Positions 44,518 to 56,431 of a DNA stretch of 64,000 bases are shown here, in pieces; positions within the stretch are counted from its first letter, which is position 1, and every line of letters begins with the position of its first letter. Source of the stretch: Malachius bipustulatus (lineage: Eukaryota > Arthropoda > Insecta > Coleoptera > Melyridae); contig OU342630.1 in assembly GCA_910589415.1 (NCBI GenBank), positions 5,518,001 through 5,582,000 on the forward strand, given 5' to 3'. A program made the translations under genes and the position numbers. The notes under the pieces are model-generated. The model made no database searches, had not been told where the DNA came from, and saw nothing but the letters and a program-made list of their open reading frames with translations.

Positions 44518-45216
44518 TACAGGTCAGTATACATGTCAGCTCATTCGAAGCGATCTTTATGGGGCATACGATGGATTTTTCAAAAAAGAAAATTGCTAAT
44601 TCAAGTACTGGATCACAATGGCCATAATTTAAAATTATTTTGCAGTATGGAGAGTGTCCCATATGACAGTGGCATATCAAAGCTATGTTTTTTTTTATGG
44701 AATGTTATTGTATTTTTAAATTCACTGAGGAGAAAAAATAAAAAAAAATTTACAGTAGGTGTTTAAACTGAGAAGTTTGTGAGTTCTAAACAAGTGAAAA
44801 TCGCTATTTTTCATGTTTATGGCCCTGTACAACGAAAACGGCTCAAGATAGAAAAAAACGACTTACATGTCCCTATTTTTTTTAACTTTTATGTACTATC
44901 CTAGTGTATGTACTATCCATTTGTACTTCCTTTATTGTTTTCACTTGTTTATAACTCAAAAACTACTCAGTTTAAACACCAACTGTAAAAACCCATCTTA
45001 TTAATTATTCTCAGAGAATCTAAAAATGCAATAACATAGGAGCATTCCCTTAAAAAAAACAATACTTTGATATGCCACTGTCATATGGGACACTCTGTAT
45101 ACTCCAAAATAATTTTAAATTATGGCCATTGTGATCCTGTACTTAAATTTCCACTTTTTTTTTTAATCCATCGTTTGCCTACAGAGACAGCTTCGAATGA
45201 GCTGGGACAACCTGTA
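44518..45216. mobile_element. middle layer of the second nested foldback
   Basis: TACAGGTCAGTATACATGTC then AGCTCATTCGAAGC on the left pairs with GCTTCGAATGAGCTGGGACA and CCTGTA on the right. The next arm segment (GGATCACAATGGCCATAATT) is also inverted and recurs, more diverged, in the element at 29536. Confidence 0.82.
44646..45099. mobile_element. inner layer, ATAAACAAGTG family, shorter copy
   Basis: TATGGAGAGTGTCCCATATG and the inverse (CATATGGGACACTCTGTA) bound a palindrome sharing the arms of 40222-40860, but with part of the right-hand centre lost (only about 90 bases separate the folded TTTTCACTTG/CAAGTGAAAA motifs). No frame. Confidence 0.85.
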
Positions 45217-45769
45217 CATGTAATAAATTTCAAATTATGCTCTAAAAGAAATAGTCACGTGATATCCAAAATTCTTTTACAGTTTTTTAACAATTTTCAC
45301 CCCTCTAGGTCGGCATTGGAAGCAGAAATCTGCAAATTTGTTGTTTCCTTTGAATTATACTAAGATCAGTCTTGAAAATGGTACCCTCGTATGAATTAAA
45401 ATACCAGGGACGTTTTGTACTATGTGACCTTATATTTATAGGCAATGTAAATAAATCAAAGAGGAGTTTTTCATACTTTATGGCAACAACAGCCTAGTAG
45501 CATACCCCGAGAAACAGGCTGCTAGAAAACTCAATACTTATCTCAAACCTTATTTAGGACATAGATCAGTTCTTTGTAGATCTTAATACTAGGCTAATAT
45601 AAAATAGACAATCTTAACTTAGGTACGATGCCATCTTAGGAATGTCTCTTTAGTGGGCGCCGCCTCTCGGCATCCTGTGATGTGCGACCTGTACCTACTC
45701 AATTTCTGACAGTAAGTTTCTTGATCTTGGTATTCATTATGCGATTTTTTGGCCAAAAATTTATTATTA

Positions 45770-46371
45770 AGAGTGACCCAGAATAAAGACGACAAACTTT
45801 GACGGTAGAATATTTACATAATTTTAAGACAAAAAGTTTTAATGAACCCATTCTCTAAAACGTTTATTAACATTAACTAAGTTACAGGGTGTTAAATGTT
45901 CCAGAACAAAGTAATATTCTTTTGTATGATTCCGAAACGGCTTAATATTTTTTTATGATTTTTTTGTAGGATTTTTCTGTTAGTCTAGGGCTACAGCAAT
46001 AATTACCTATGTGTAATAACTTGAAAGAGAGACGTAGGGAATATAGGGATCCAACTTCTGTACCCAGAAATTTTTACACCACTTAAAATTAATGTTGGTT
46101 TTAATTAGGTAAGATATTTTTCCAACAGAGGCACATTTATATGGTAGAAAAATGCACAAGGTTTGTTATGTAAATTCTCAACAGTTTTTGAGATTATGTG
46201 TTTTAAACTACACAAAAAATGGTAATACCTACTGTTTTTGGAAAAAGTTAACGGCCTGTAACTTCGTTAATACTCAATTTACAGAATGAGTTCATTAAGA
46301 TTTCTTTGTCTTAAAATTAAGTAAATATTCTATCGTCGAAGCTTAGCCCATTTTATTCTGGGGCACCCAGT
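45770..46371. mobile_element. 602 bp TIR element
   Basis: GAGTGACCCAGAATAAAG at the left pairs with TTTATTCTGGGGCACCCAG at the right. A further inner stretch, AGAATATTTACATAATTTTA, is also inverted, giving ends of about 100 bases. No coding capacity. Confidence 0.8.
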
Positions 46372-46425
46372 CTGCCTTGGGAACAGAAGCGCTAAGATCT
46401 AACTTACTTTGTCTAGTTAAACTTA

Positions 46426-46574
46426 TGCCCGTATTCACAAACGATAATTTCCAAAATAATTACGTAATTACTTAAATGAGTGAGATGGAGATATGCAGTT
46501 TTTTTGCAATAGAATGAGATGGGGATAATTGATTACGTAATTATTTTGGAAATTATCGTTTGTGAATACGGGCG
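46426..46574. mobile_element. 149 bp PIF/Harbinger-type MITE with TTA duplication
   Basis: TGCCCGTATTCACAAACGAT and its inverse form near-perfect terminal repeats of about 45 bases. TTA flanks both ends (46423-46425 and 46575-46577), the trinucleotide duplication typical of PIF/Harbinger. The centre repeats GAATGAGATGG-like phrases. Confidence 0.88.
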
Positions 46575-46951
46575 TTAGTGTTCTAAAATCTTATCATGCA
46601 TCCCTGGTGTTTTCGTGATTGATAAACTAAATTCTTTATAACTGCTTTGTGCCCTCTGTCTTTCTCTTGGGTTGCAAAATCAAAAAGTTTGCAATTCGAG
46701 ATATTTATAAAATGTTCTATTTCGTTCATGTAGCTAATTTAGTACTGTTCTGATGAGCTTAATGTTACACTATATGTCAATTGAAATCAAAACAATGTAT
46801 TCTCCATATACTTAATTAATGTGATATACCTAATATGTCTTGTCTACCAAACAATAAACTTTCACCTCGATATTTGTGTTTATTTACCCCATTTTCGGTT
46901 TCTACAGAACTCCAAATGGTTTTGTAATTTCTATAATTACATTTTATAACA

Positions 46952-47580
46952 TATATCGGGTGTCGCATCGGCAGACCGTCCATAGGAAATCCCATGCAAA
47001 TTTTAATACCCCTTAATATTATTTTCCAGATTCATTTTAGAGCAAAATTGTGTGAAACTTTTTCAAGGTCCTTGTGTGATGTACTCACGTGCAAGATATG
47101 AATAATTTTCATTCAGCGAATTAAAAGATATTTTGAAAAACGTTTTCTAAAATTTGTAAAATAAAAATACTGTCTCGATACTTTCCTCAATTTCCACAAC
47201 AGAAGAGAAAGTAAACATGATTAGTTGGTACAACATGGGAAGCTGTCGTGTAGAACATTTTTCAAAGGAATCGATTTGACAAAAATTCATAAATAATTTG
47301 ACATTTGCTGGTGGTTTATTTGAGGAAAGTATCAGGACAGCATTATTATTTTACAAATTCTAGAAAACGTGTTTCATAATATGTTTTAAAAGTCGCTGGA
47401 TGAAAATAATTCGTATTTTGCACGTGAGTCCATCATACAGGCGCCTTCAAAAAAGTCTGATACAATTTTGCACTACAATGAATCGAAGAGGTAATATATT
47501 AGGAGGTATTAAAATTAGCATGGAATTTCCTATGGACCACGGTGTACTATGGACGATCTGCCGATGCAACACTCGTTATA
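46952..47580. mobile_element. 629 bp TIR element
   Basis: TATATCGGGTGTCGCATCGG at the left pairs with CCGATGCAACACTCGTTATA at the right. Inner phrases CCATAGGAAATCCCATGC and GCATGGAATTTCCTATGG are also inverted, with a small asymmetry on the right. No gene. Confidence 0.82.
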
Positions 47581-47862
47581 AACGTGGTGTCCCGGCAGAG
47601 TAGTCCTGATCAAGGCATTCAAAAAGGTGTCCAAAAAGGAGCGATCTCCCTTCAAATAAACTAGCTTATTCAGAACCAAGCATCATAAAAACGGCGTGTA
47701 CTTTCGAGAGTGCATGACGTCATTAAATAACTCAACGCCTCTCACGTGAATAATATAATTACCTAAAAAGTGACATGACTACGTCTTCCAGCGCTCTCGA
47801 GAGTTCCACCACTACGAAGTTCTATTCTGGAAAGAACAAATAATAATAATAATAATAATAGG

Positions 47863-48490
47863 TCTTTATTTACGAAAACAATTCGCCTCCAACAGCACAT
47901 CTCGAAAGCGTCGATTTTTTTTACGTTCACGAGCACGGAGGGTCCACGTTTCAGCACCATACAAGAAAATGGAAAAGAAAAGAGATTTCACAAATCTTAT
48001 TTTTATTCTTTGGGAAATCGATCGATTTTTCCATATTTTAGATAGCCGACTCATTCTTTAGCGACTTTTTTTTTAAAGCGACCAGCGCTTTTTGCCATTC
48101 CAATGCGTCTTCGAACCTCTGTCTCGCAGTTTCCGTCGTTGGTTATGGTAGAGCCTAGGAATTTGCAGCTGTCTACTATTCATATTCGCTTAGACTTAGA
48201 CGATCAGTCAGTTGAATAATTATTTTTGTATTGTTTTTTCAATTTTTAAACCGGCTTTGTTGCACAAATGGTTGCTATGTTTGATTTATAGAGGGTTATA
48301 AGGGTTACAAGATGTGTGGGAGAGCCCATATTCGTCAAAATAGTCCAAAGCTTCCTCCAGCTGATACAGTCGAAAGCTTTTTGGTAATCGATGAAACAGA
48401 CTATCATCGGATCGTATCTCGGTGTGCACAGTGTACAGGTCCATCCTCGCGTAAATATCCCATAGCGGTCTTACCGATCAAGATAGAAAA
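47863..48490 (-). pseudogene. LINE reverse-transcriptase C-terminal fragment
   Basis: On the minus strand the frame pieces read FIDYQKAFDCI, LWTILTNMGSPTHLV, RIGMAKSAGRFKKK and SIFLYGAETWTLRARERK, the order seen in the later RT part of CR1/RTE-like LINEs. Stops and frameshifts separate them. An (ATT)n run at 47841-47860 marks the 3' end of the copy on this strand. Confidence 0.78.
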
Positions 48491-50076
48491 AATATTTGAG
48501 TAAAAAGTTTTATGGTTTTGGGAGACCTATCATCTAAAATTATTTTCAGCTATACAGGGTGTCCCATTTTAAAGAGGTAGAGGAAATGTCAATTTTTTAA
48601 AGAGAGCACCTTATTTCTTTTTACATTTCCTTTTTCAGCTTTCTAGTGTAGTTTAACCTACCTAACTCCTGTATCCTGATCGCTGGTACCAATTTCTGTA
48701 GTGTAACACACCTAAATCCTGTATCCTGGTCACTGGTACCAATTCTGTGATGTATCCTACCTAACCTCTTAAAAATGGAGGTTCTGTGCCATGCGCATCT
48801 AATGCTGTAATGTGGCCCCCTTTTTGAATGATTAAAAAAGAAGAACCTCTCTGACGTTTGAAATGTGAACTTGTTTGTCATGAATGTCTCTGTTTGGATT
48901 CCCGCTCTGAATGCTATTGGTTTGAATTTGAGGTTATCCCGCCCTGAAGTCTTGGATGTTTGAATTTAAGATTATCCCGCCTTGATTTCAAATAAAATGG
49001 CCAACATTACTTACCGTTTGTGCTCGTGATTTTACCTGTGTTTGTGATTTTACACGGGCTCGTGATTTTACCTGGGCTCGTGATCGTCTGTTTTCATCTT
49101 GTGTGGATCTTCTGTTGTGTTCGTAGTAACCTTACTTTGCTCGTTCGTAGCAAAACGCTACGAAAATACTTTGAGCCAGTCACTTATTGAGAGATATAAG
49201 ATTTAATTTAAAACACAGAGGTTCCCTCTTAAAAATTAATAAATTGATTTATTGACAATTGAATTATTTGACTAGTATTGAATCTCGTCACCCAACGCGT
49301 ATGACCCCCACCACAAGAGTTCCGCCTGAACAAGTTTAAAGTCAGAGTAAAAAAAGAACCCCGTGAAAAGAAAAAAACCTCTGACTGTGCAAAGTGAATT
49401 AAATACAACGAAACGACGACATGTTAGAATCAAGCATTTGCTTGAGCGTTGAGGGGTGAGAACTAAATCTCTTATATTATGGTAACATGTCATTTTAACG
49501 TTGTACTTATATTCAGGTCTTGATTTTTATTCGCACTTCACTTCAAGCATGATTTTTCCACATTTTAGGAATAATACCTCCTGAACCAGCAGATTTAATT
49601 CCCACTACTTCGAGTAGTAATTATGATTTATCAGAAAGAAAAGTTCAAAAACGTGAACATTGGACAGCGAAAATCAAAATTCATTCTGATAATGAATCAT
49701 TCCGGATCATTCGTACCAATCGTAGCACTGCCAATTTGCGAGTCAAGCTTGGAAGGGGGAATTAATACAACAACATGTTACGAATATCTTCAGAACCTGA
49801 GAACCACCTCTACAGAAGTAGGTATTTTGTGAAGAAATTTTTTTCATGAAAACACTGGTACGTGTCGAAGTAGAGGTGGAGCTGGAAACAGTAGAGCATC
49901 AGGTTAATAAAGTATGTTTGAAACTTTCAGTTATAAAAAAATGAGTGAAGTACTACTGATTATATTTATTTATTTTAGGGTTTTGCTTCAAGTTTTTACT
50001 ATCACCAGCACTAGGGATGTAAAAATACCGTATTTTATTTTTTTGCGTATAACGCCGTGTCCTAGCTGCATCCAGG
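48491..50076. other. no clear gene; two short tandem arrays and one exon-like frame
   Basis: A TATACAGGGTGTCCC edge lies at 48552. Units of about 50 bases (CCTGTATCCTG-TC-CTGGTACCAA) repeat at 48640-48770. CTCGTGATTTTACC-type units of about 22 bases repeat at 49021-49086. At 49569-49761, after TTCCACATTTTAG, an open stretch reads RIIPPEPADLIP then SNYDLSERKVQKREHWTAKI and stops after about 64 codons; it may be a decayed exon but I do not recognise it. Confidence 0.45.
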
Positions 50077-50079
50077 TAA

Positions 50080-52359
50080 AGGTGCCCACAGACTAGCACA
50101 CAAGTGCGTCATACATGTTTGCCATACATGTGCATCATCCATGTACGATGAGCGTTCTCAGCCACAGATCTACACACTAGTTTGTCACGCAAGCAGTATC
50201 GAAGTACGCGATGAACAGTGAGGACGAATATATTTTACTGGCAGCGGCGTACGCTGTTCTAGTTAAAAAGAAAAGAGATAAATTAATTCAAAAGCCGAAA
50301 ATTCGAATAAAATGGGTCAAAGATTGGCTTTTAAAACGCTCACAATATACGCATATAAATCTTCTAGAAGAACTACGATTGGAACCAGACGATTGGCGGA
50401 ATTACCTGAGGATGGATGAAGATAGTTACGTAACGCTATTAACGTTAGTGTCTCCAGTAATAGAAAAACAGAACACAATTTTGTATCTTGTATCGATTTT
50501 TGTAATCACTACTTTTTGTTTTCCATAGACAAGGATAACTTTTGTAAATCTCAATAAACTCTACTGTCAAAAAGGTTTTCGACATGTTTCTTATAAAAGC
50601 AGACATTGTCCGGCAGGCGAAAACAAACTGAATAGTAATAATGTTATGAATTTAATAACAGTTATCTAAAAATATTAAATTAATTTATCTAAATTCATTT
50701 TTTGGCAATCAACAACTTAACAATTAATTCGTTTCTATGTACAATAAAATTTGTTCTGCCTACTACATTTTGTTTCTAAAACATTGTAACCAGCTTCTTT
50801 ACCATCCCCAATCTCCCTTCACGAAGGAGAATCGGAGACGAAAAGATAACCAGCTATTTAGCTACCAGCTAGCTCTCAAAATTACATTGGCAAACACATA
50901 TGAGGGGTTGAGCAGTAAGAGAAGGAAACACGCATCTTAATTTAACAAATTTATTTATAGTAAAGTGGCATTCAGAGTACCTACCAGATTATGATTTAAA
51001 GTTAAAAATCAGTCAGCAAAATTGACAATTATAAATTGAAATAATATTAATGAAAATTGAAAACCTTTTTTCTTGGTTATTATGAAACGTGACGGATTAA
51101 CAATATTCAAAAATGAAGCTTTTGATTTCGGCACAAAAAAAATGAGAATGATTTGATAAAATTGCAGAACTTGCAAAAGGACAGCAGAATCAAGCCAGAG
51201 AAACAAAGCAAGTTGAACACATTGAATTACTTAACTCTATGTCGTGTGGTTTTGGTCCAAAATTCTTGGCTGTCTCGGAGGGCGGCCATGTTGTAGTTGC
51301 TCCAACTTTCTGGATGCTCTCGACTGATCTCTAGTGATCTTTGCCGGATCAGGTTTCTAGTGGCTCCATGATGATGGTCTAGTAGATATTCTGACTTTCT
51401 GGTCCGCTTAGGTGGTGCATTTTACAGGTGCATGGTCTGGATGGAAACGGGAGTTCTCCCCATAGAGAGAGCGGGTGTACCTGTTCGAGTTGTAATCGAG
51501 ATCAGTATGTTGCAATTTTTATTATGAGTGCTGAGGCCCGAGTGTGCAATGATGTACAGAAAGTAATTCAATGTTGAAGTGAATGATTTTTTTTTATTTT
51601 TTTTTTATTATTTATAACCAATGGCTGATATATAACAAATCATTGCACCTCTTGCAGCTCAGCAACTTTATTGACAGAATTTGATATTTTTAAATTAAAA
51701 TTAAAATTAATTAAAAGCAAAACCAGCAACCTCGTCACATCAAATAATATTTATGAATTAAAAACATCCACACATCTGCTAATCCCAATCAGACATTCTA
51801 TGAGCCAAACCATTATAATACTATAATTACTTACCTTCTGCCAATCTGGACATAAGGGTGTACTTATCTAGCTTGCATTGTTATTGCTGTTGCTGTTGAA
51901 AATTATAATTAAAAATGAAGGAAAAGAAGTAGCAGGCATTTTATGCCTGCTCTTATCTCGCGCTCGGGCCGGGCTGCGCGCTGGATGGTGATAACAGGTG
52001 TACCAGAATAAATGCAGTCATATTGCTATACAGTGTGGGTTATTTTGAATTAAAATTCTAAGATATTGTAACATGACGTTTGTCATGTTACAACATTAAT
52101 AATAGCTCTAACAAATAATAATTCCAAAAAATTACGAGACACTGATACTAAAAATGTGTGCAAATGAAGAGTGAACACGGCCACAAACCGACAATCTGTA
52201 TGCAGGTTCATGCTTGCACGTGCATGAATTCCGGTCAAACCAGAAAACTTGTATGACATACATGTTTGAGGGTTTTTACCCACACACTGGCAAACATGAA
52301 TGCGCAAGCGTTTACGATAAACATGTAGGACACACATGTATGCTAGTCTGTGGGCACCT
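50080..52359. mobile_element. PIF/Harbinger element, internally deleted copy 1
   Basis: AGGTGCCCACAGACTAGC and its inverse bound 2.28 kb, with TAA on both sides (50077-50079 and 52360-52362), the expected target duplication. The left part holds the transposase start, the right part the subterminal CATACATGT-rich end. Between about 50490 and 50580 the sequence jumps from transposase to what corresponds to the start of the MADF gene in copy 2, so the middle of an autonomous parent has been lost. Sequence from 50600 to 52080 is not recognised. Confidence 0.88.
50211..50490 (+). pseudogene. Harbinger transposase N-terminal part
   Basis: ATG at 50211 starts MNSEDEYILLAAAYAVLVKK, then IRIKWVKDWLLKRSQYTH and NYLRMDEDSYVTLL, the N-terminal region of the HARBI1/PIF-type nuclease. 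Homology ends near residue 93; the open frame runs on to 50528 into non-homologous sequence. The DDE catalytic core is absent. Confidence 0.85.
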
Positions 52360-52610
52360 TAATGCGGGGAACGCACGCAACGCAAACTCGCACGAGAAAT
52401 TTTGAGTGCGTCCTAACTGAATGCGTGCGGTTCGTGCGAGAAAATGGTTTCCAATCCAACTATTTCTGGTGCAGCTTCAGATTAAATACGTTTTAATTTG
52501 GAAACCAGTAGGTTGTTGGTGCTTGAAAGACTTGAAAATCACAGAAAGAAACATGTTACTTAAGAGAAAGAAACAATAAGACGCAAGTAATCTATAGAAA
52601 TAGGTATATA

Positions 52611-53802
52611 CAGGGTGTCCCAATATTCCATGGACATGGAGCAACCACAGATTACTGAGGTAAAAAAAAGTCGCTCGGACCAAACTTATCTCTATACCAA
52701 AGTGCTTCGTTTGTCCGTTAGAGGGCTTCAAAGTCTTTTGAAATTTTTAGTTTTTTTGAAATAGCTCAAAGTCGGCTCATTCCAATTCGATGAAATTTGG
52801 TAGGTAAATTTCTTATTAAAAGTACTAACTTCTGATGTACATGATAATTTGACGAAAACCCGGGAAGGGGTGAAACTACCCCTACCCTCCACTAAAATCG
52901 ATCGTAATTGTTGATAGGGTAGCAGGAACGCTGTTCATGTTTTTTTGTTTGAAAGATACATCGTTTTAGCCCATTTTTGGTCTCCTACAAAAATCTGTAT
53001 CTTTCCGAGGTGCTATGTGATAAAATAAATTAGTCGATGATACCTAACCAAAATTTTATTTCATTCTTTTAATTTGAAATCAAATTTTCAATTGTCAGGT
53101 GATTATTTTGATCTAATCTCATAAAAGATGTTTATTATGGTTCGGTTTTTTTTTTAAGGTATTTGCAAACGGTTTTTTTCAAACGCAGTAAACAGTTTGC
53201 AAAACGACGAGGTTCCAAGAAAAGTTAAAATCATTTTTTTGCGCAGGATGGAACTTTCTAGGGTCCAAACCGGCGCCCACATCGAGCATCTTTTATGAGA
53301 TTAGATAAAATAATCACCTGACAATTGAAAATTTGATTTCAAAGTTAAAAGAATGAAATAAAAATTTAGTTATCATCGACTAATTTATTTTATCACATAG
53401 CACCTCGGAAAGATACAGATTTTTGTAGGAGACCAAAAATGGGCTAAAACGATGTATCTTTCAAACAAAAAAACATGAACAGCGTTCCTGCTACCCTATC
53501 AACAATTACGATCGATTTTAGTGGAGGGTAGGGGTAGTTTCACCCCTTCCCGGGTTTTCATCAAATCATCATGTACATCAGAAGTTAGTACTTTTAATAA
53601 GAAATTTACCTACCAAATTTCATCGAATTGAAATGAGCCGACTTTGAGCTATTTCAAAAAAACTAAAATTTTCAAAAGACTTTGAAGCCCTCTAACGGAC
53701 AAACGAAGCACTTTGGTATAGAGATAAGTTTGGTTCGAGCGACTTTTTTTTACCTCAGTAATCTGCGGTTGCTCCATGTCCATGGAATATTGGGACACCC
53801 TG
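52611..53802. mobile_element. 1.19 kb near-perfect palindromic element
   Basis: CAGGGTGTCCCAATATTCCA and its inverse lie inside TA on both sides (52609-52610 and 53803-53804). Arms of about 520 bases match with only scattered differences along the whole length (for instance GACGAAAACCC against a right arm with GATGAAAACCC). The loop of about 150 bases (53130-53290) includes CAAACGCAGTAAACAGTTTG. No coding capacity. Confidence 0.92.
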
Positions 53803-53804
53803 TA

Positions 53805-55547
53805 TTTGATAGATAGATAAATAGAAGGTAGGTTAAATAAAAATAGGGCTACAATAGAAGTTAATAGACCTCATACTTACTTTAAAAATCTAAATTCGAG
53901 ACATTTTCACATTCCCAATGTACCTTGACTCTTGTTCTTGTAAAATAGATTTCTCTTAATGCACAAAATGTTTCGCTTTGGCACGAAGGCAATCGAAATT
54001 AAAAAAAGTTCCTGCCCGCCGTAAAAAATCGCAAGATTTTGACAGATGAAAATACTATACACCGTTCACATATTAAAAAAGAACTAGGTGGTCATGAACT
54101 TTTGTTTTTAGGTTTGCAAAAATGAAAACTCCCTAGATCTCAATTGACAATATCAGCTGATCGAGATATTAAAGGTTAAGTATAGACTGACATTTGTCAA
54201 ATCACTCAAAGTGTCTCAGCTGATTAACAGCCATGTTGTCAAATTGAAGTTTTAGTAGTAGGATATCTATCTAGGATGATTTTTTACTCTGATCAATTTT
54301 TCTCAAACTGACAAATAAAATTATTAAATTTTTGACATTTTAAATTTCAAAAGAGCAAAATGACGAAAATAATATCTCTTAGATGAATAAATCCGCATTA
54401 AGAAAGCATTTCAATGATTAAGATCCAGAAAGTCCAAACTTGAGCAAACATTTAAGTCATTCAAAAGGTGAAATATATTTGGAATGTAAGTATTGAGTAT
54501 GTGTATCTGTATCTGCTAAATTGCTGGTAATTACTGTCTCTTATAGTAGTCAGACCGTGGCATTAGCAAGTATTATTAGACAAGACAAATTTGATATTAC
54601 ACCCTTGCGCAGCCCACATAAAACAGGCACTGATTATGAAATTTTTGTGTTTCCGGAAGATTTGCAATAATCTATTTCCAATACAACCCAATCGAAATGA
54701 CATGGGGGTATTGTAAACTTCACTATACAAGCACGTAAATTAGCAGCTTCCCTCTAAGGATAAAGTAAGGAATGTTATGTCTTGAAGAGCTTTCAAAATG
54801 TAAGTACACCTGACATGTGACAAAATTAATATAATCATTGTGAAAAACTTATTTCGGAGGACTGAACGAAACAAATGGACATGGTGAAAATCTTATTAAA
54901 ATCAGAGCGCTGAATGATGATTCTGATTCTAAGCAGGATGCAGTAGCGGTTATTGATAATGGGGGATAATTTTGGGCCAGAAGCGAAAACTGAAAAGTAT
55001 CTTGTGTAAAACATTCTCAAATCCAGAATCTTTGGCTGGTTTTTGACACACTACTACGATACCGAATCACCGACGAATTGACGAAAAATATTTTTCATTT
55101 ACGTACCTATATTTTAATATTTTAATAAACGTACCGATAGGTATATTTTAATTACCTGCTATGTATTTATTAAAAGTAAATTAATATAATTGATTCAAGT
55201 TTTTTATTTTATATTCAAAAAGTACATTTGTGTATTTTCCTAACTTTTGGCAAAATTACATGATAACCTTTTTCTCAAACTCTTATGAAAAGCTTAAGAT
55301 TTTAAGATCTTAGATCCAGCGACATTGCGTTCTAGTTAAAGATTGCAATATGTGACTTAATGATTCAAAATAAAAAGCCCCCAAAGATGCAAATATAAAT
55401 ATAATAGGAATACCAAAAATATCAAAAATCCATCTGGCAACTATGTCCTGTTCCTTGCCATAAAACTTCAACCTCATAAAAAAGAGACATAACCAAACTC
55501 TAGCCAATGATTGACAGCGGTTATACCCAGTGATTTCTATCACCCTC
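53805..55547. other. no clear gene; possible decayed exons
   Basis: Short coding-like stretches occur at about 54550-54671 (SQTVALASIIRQDKFDIT...FVFPEDLQ and stop) and 54856-54970 (NGHGENLIKIRALNDDSDSK). Donor-like TGTAAGT occurs at 54485 and 54795. I could not join them in a consistent phase and do not recognise the protein. The remainder is AT-rich intergenic DNA. Confidence 0.3.
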
Positions 55548-55735
55548 CCAGATAGCACTGCAAGCTTGATACAAGCTTGCAAGAAGCTTGCAAGTGCAAG
55601 CCTGCAAGCTTGCATCAAGCTTGCAAATTCACTTGCTGCAAGCTTGCATTAAGCTTGCTAGTTACAATTGCTGCAAGCTTGCCGTGTAAGCTTGCAGCAA
55701 GCTTGCAGAGCAAGTCTGCATCAAGCTTGCGCAGT
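55548..55735. repeat. left GCAAGCTTGC array
   Basis: About ten copies of TGCAAGCTTG or AAGCTTGC-type phrases in 190 bases, with a palindromic core AAGCTT, followed by (AAT)n at 55748-55770. Confidence 0.85.
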
Positions 55736-56431
55736 AGTAGAATTACATAACAATAATAATAATAATAATATCAATGTTAACTTTAATATACATTTATTAC
55801 TTCACAGCATTGTAAATAAATAAAAATACAATTATTAAGAATTTATATTGGTCAGCAGCACATTCTTCTCTCTGAAAAGACGAAATAAAAATTAAAATAT
55901 AGTTTTAAAATAAAAGTGTGAGAACACTCAACACGGTCATGCAAGGATTTTTACAATTATTAAAAAAAACTATTTGATAATAAATGTGTACTTTTCTACT
56001 GATTGTTTTATTCACATATTCAGGTAGATAGGTCAACTTTTAGAATCACTGTATGACCGAAAGGCATGATATCAGAAAGAAACGGATATCATAATTTAGC
56101 AGGTAACTAACCTTCTGGTTTTCCTGAACTTTTAGCTTGGTTCAAACAATAATTATTCTTGTTGACAGTCGCCAGCATCTTGAAAATTGTAATCAGCTTC
56201 TCCGATGTATTTTCTTTTATTTGTTATTGGAATCAGTAACCAACTAAAAAAGAAAATTCCTATAACCTCCATTTTTTCACACTTAATAACAGTCTATAAA
56301 GGTGCCCACAGACTAGCACACAAGTGCGTCATACATGTTTGGCATACATGTGCATCGTTCATGTACGATGAGCGTTTCTCAGCCACAGATCTACACACTA
56401 GCTTGTCACGCAAGCAGTATCGAAGTACGCG

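Larger units (their letters stand above)
44188..45391. mobile_element. outer layer of a second three-deep nested foldback
   Basis: TACAGGATGATCACTTTCAA pairs with TTGAAAATGGTACCCTCGTA at the right end. The left arm also holds its own hairpin (GATCACACCACGTTTTCT at 44323 and AGAAAACGTGGTGTGATC at 44481). Confidence 0.78.
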
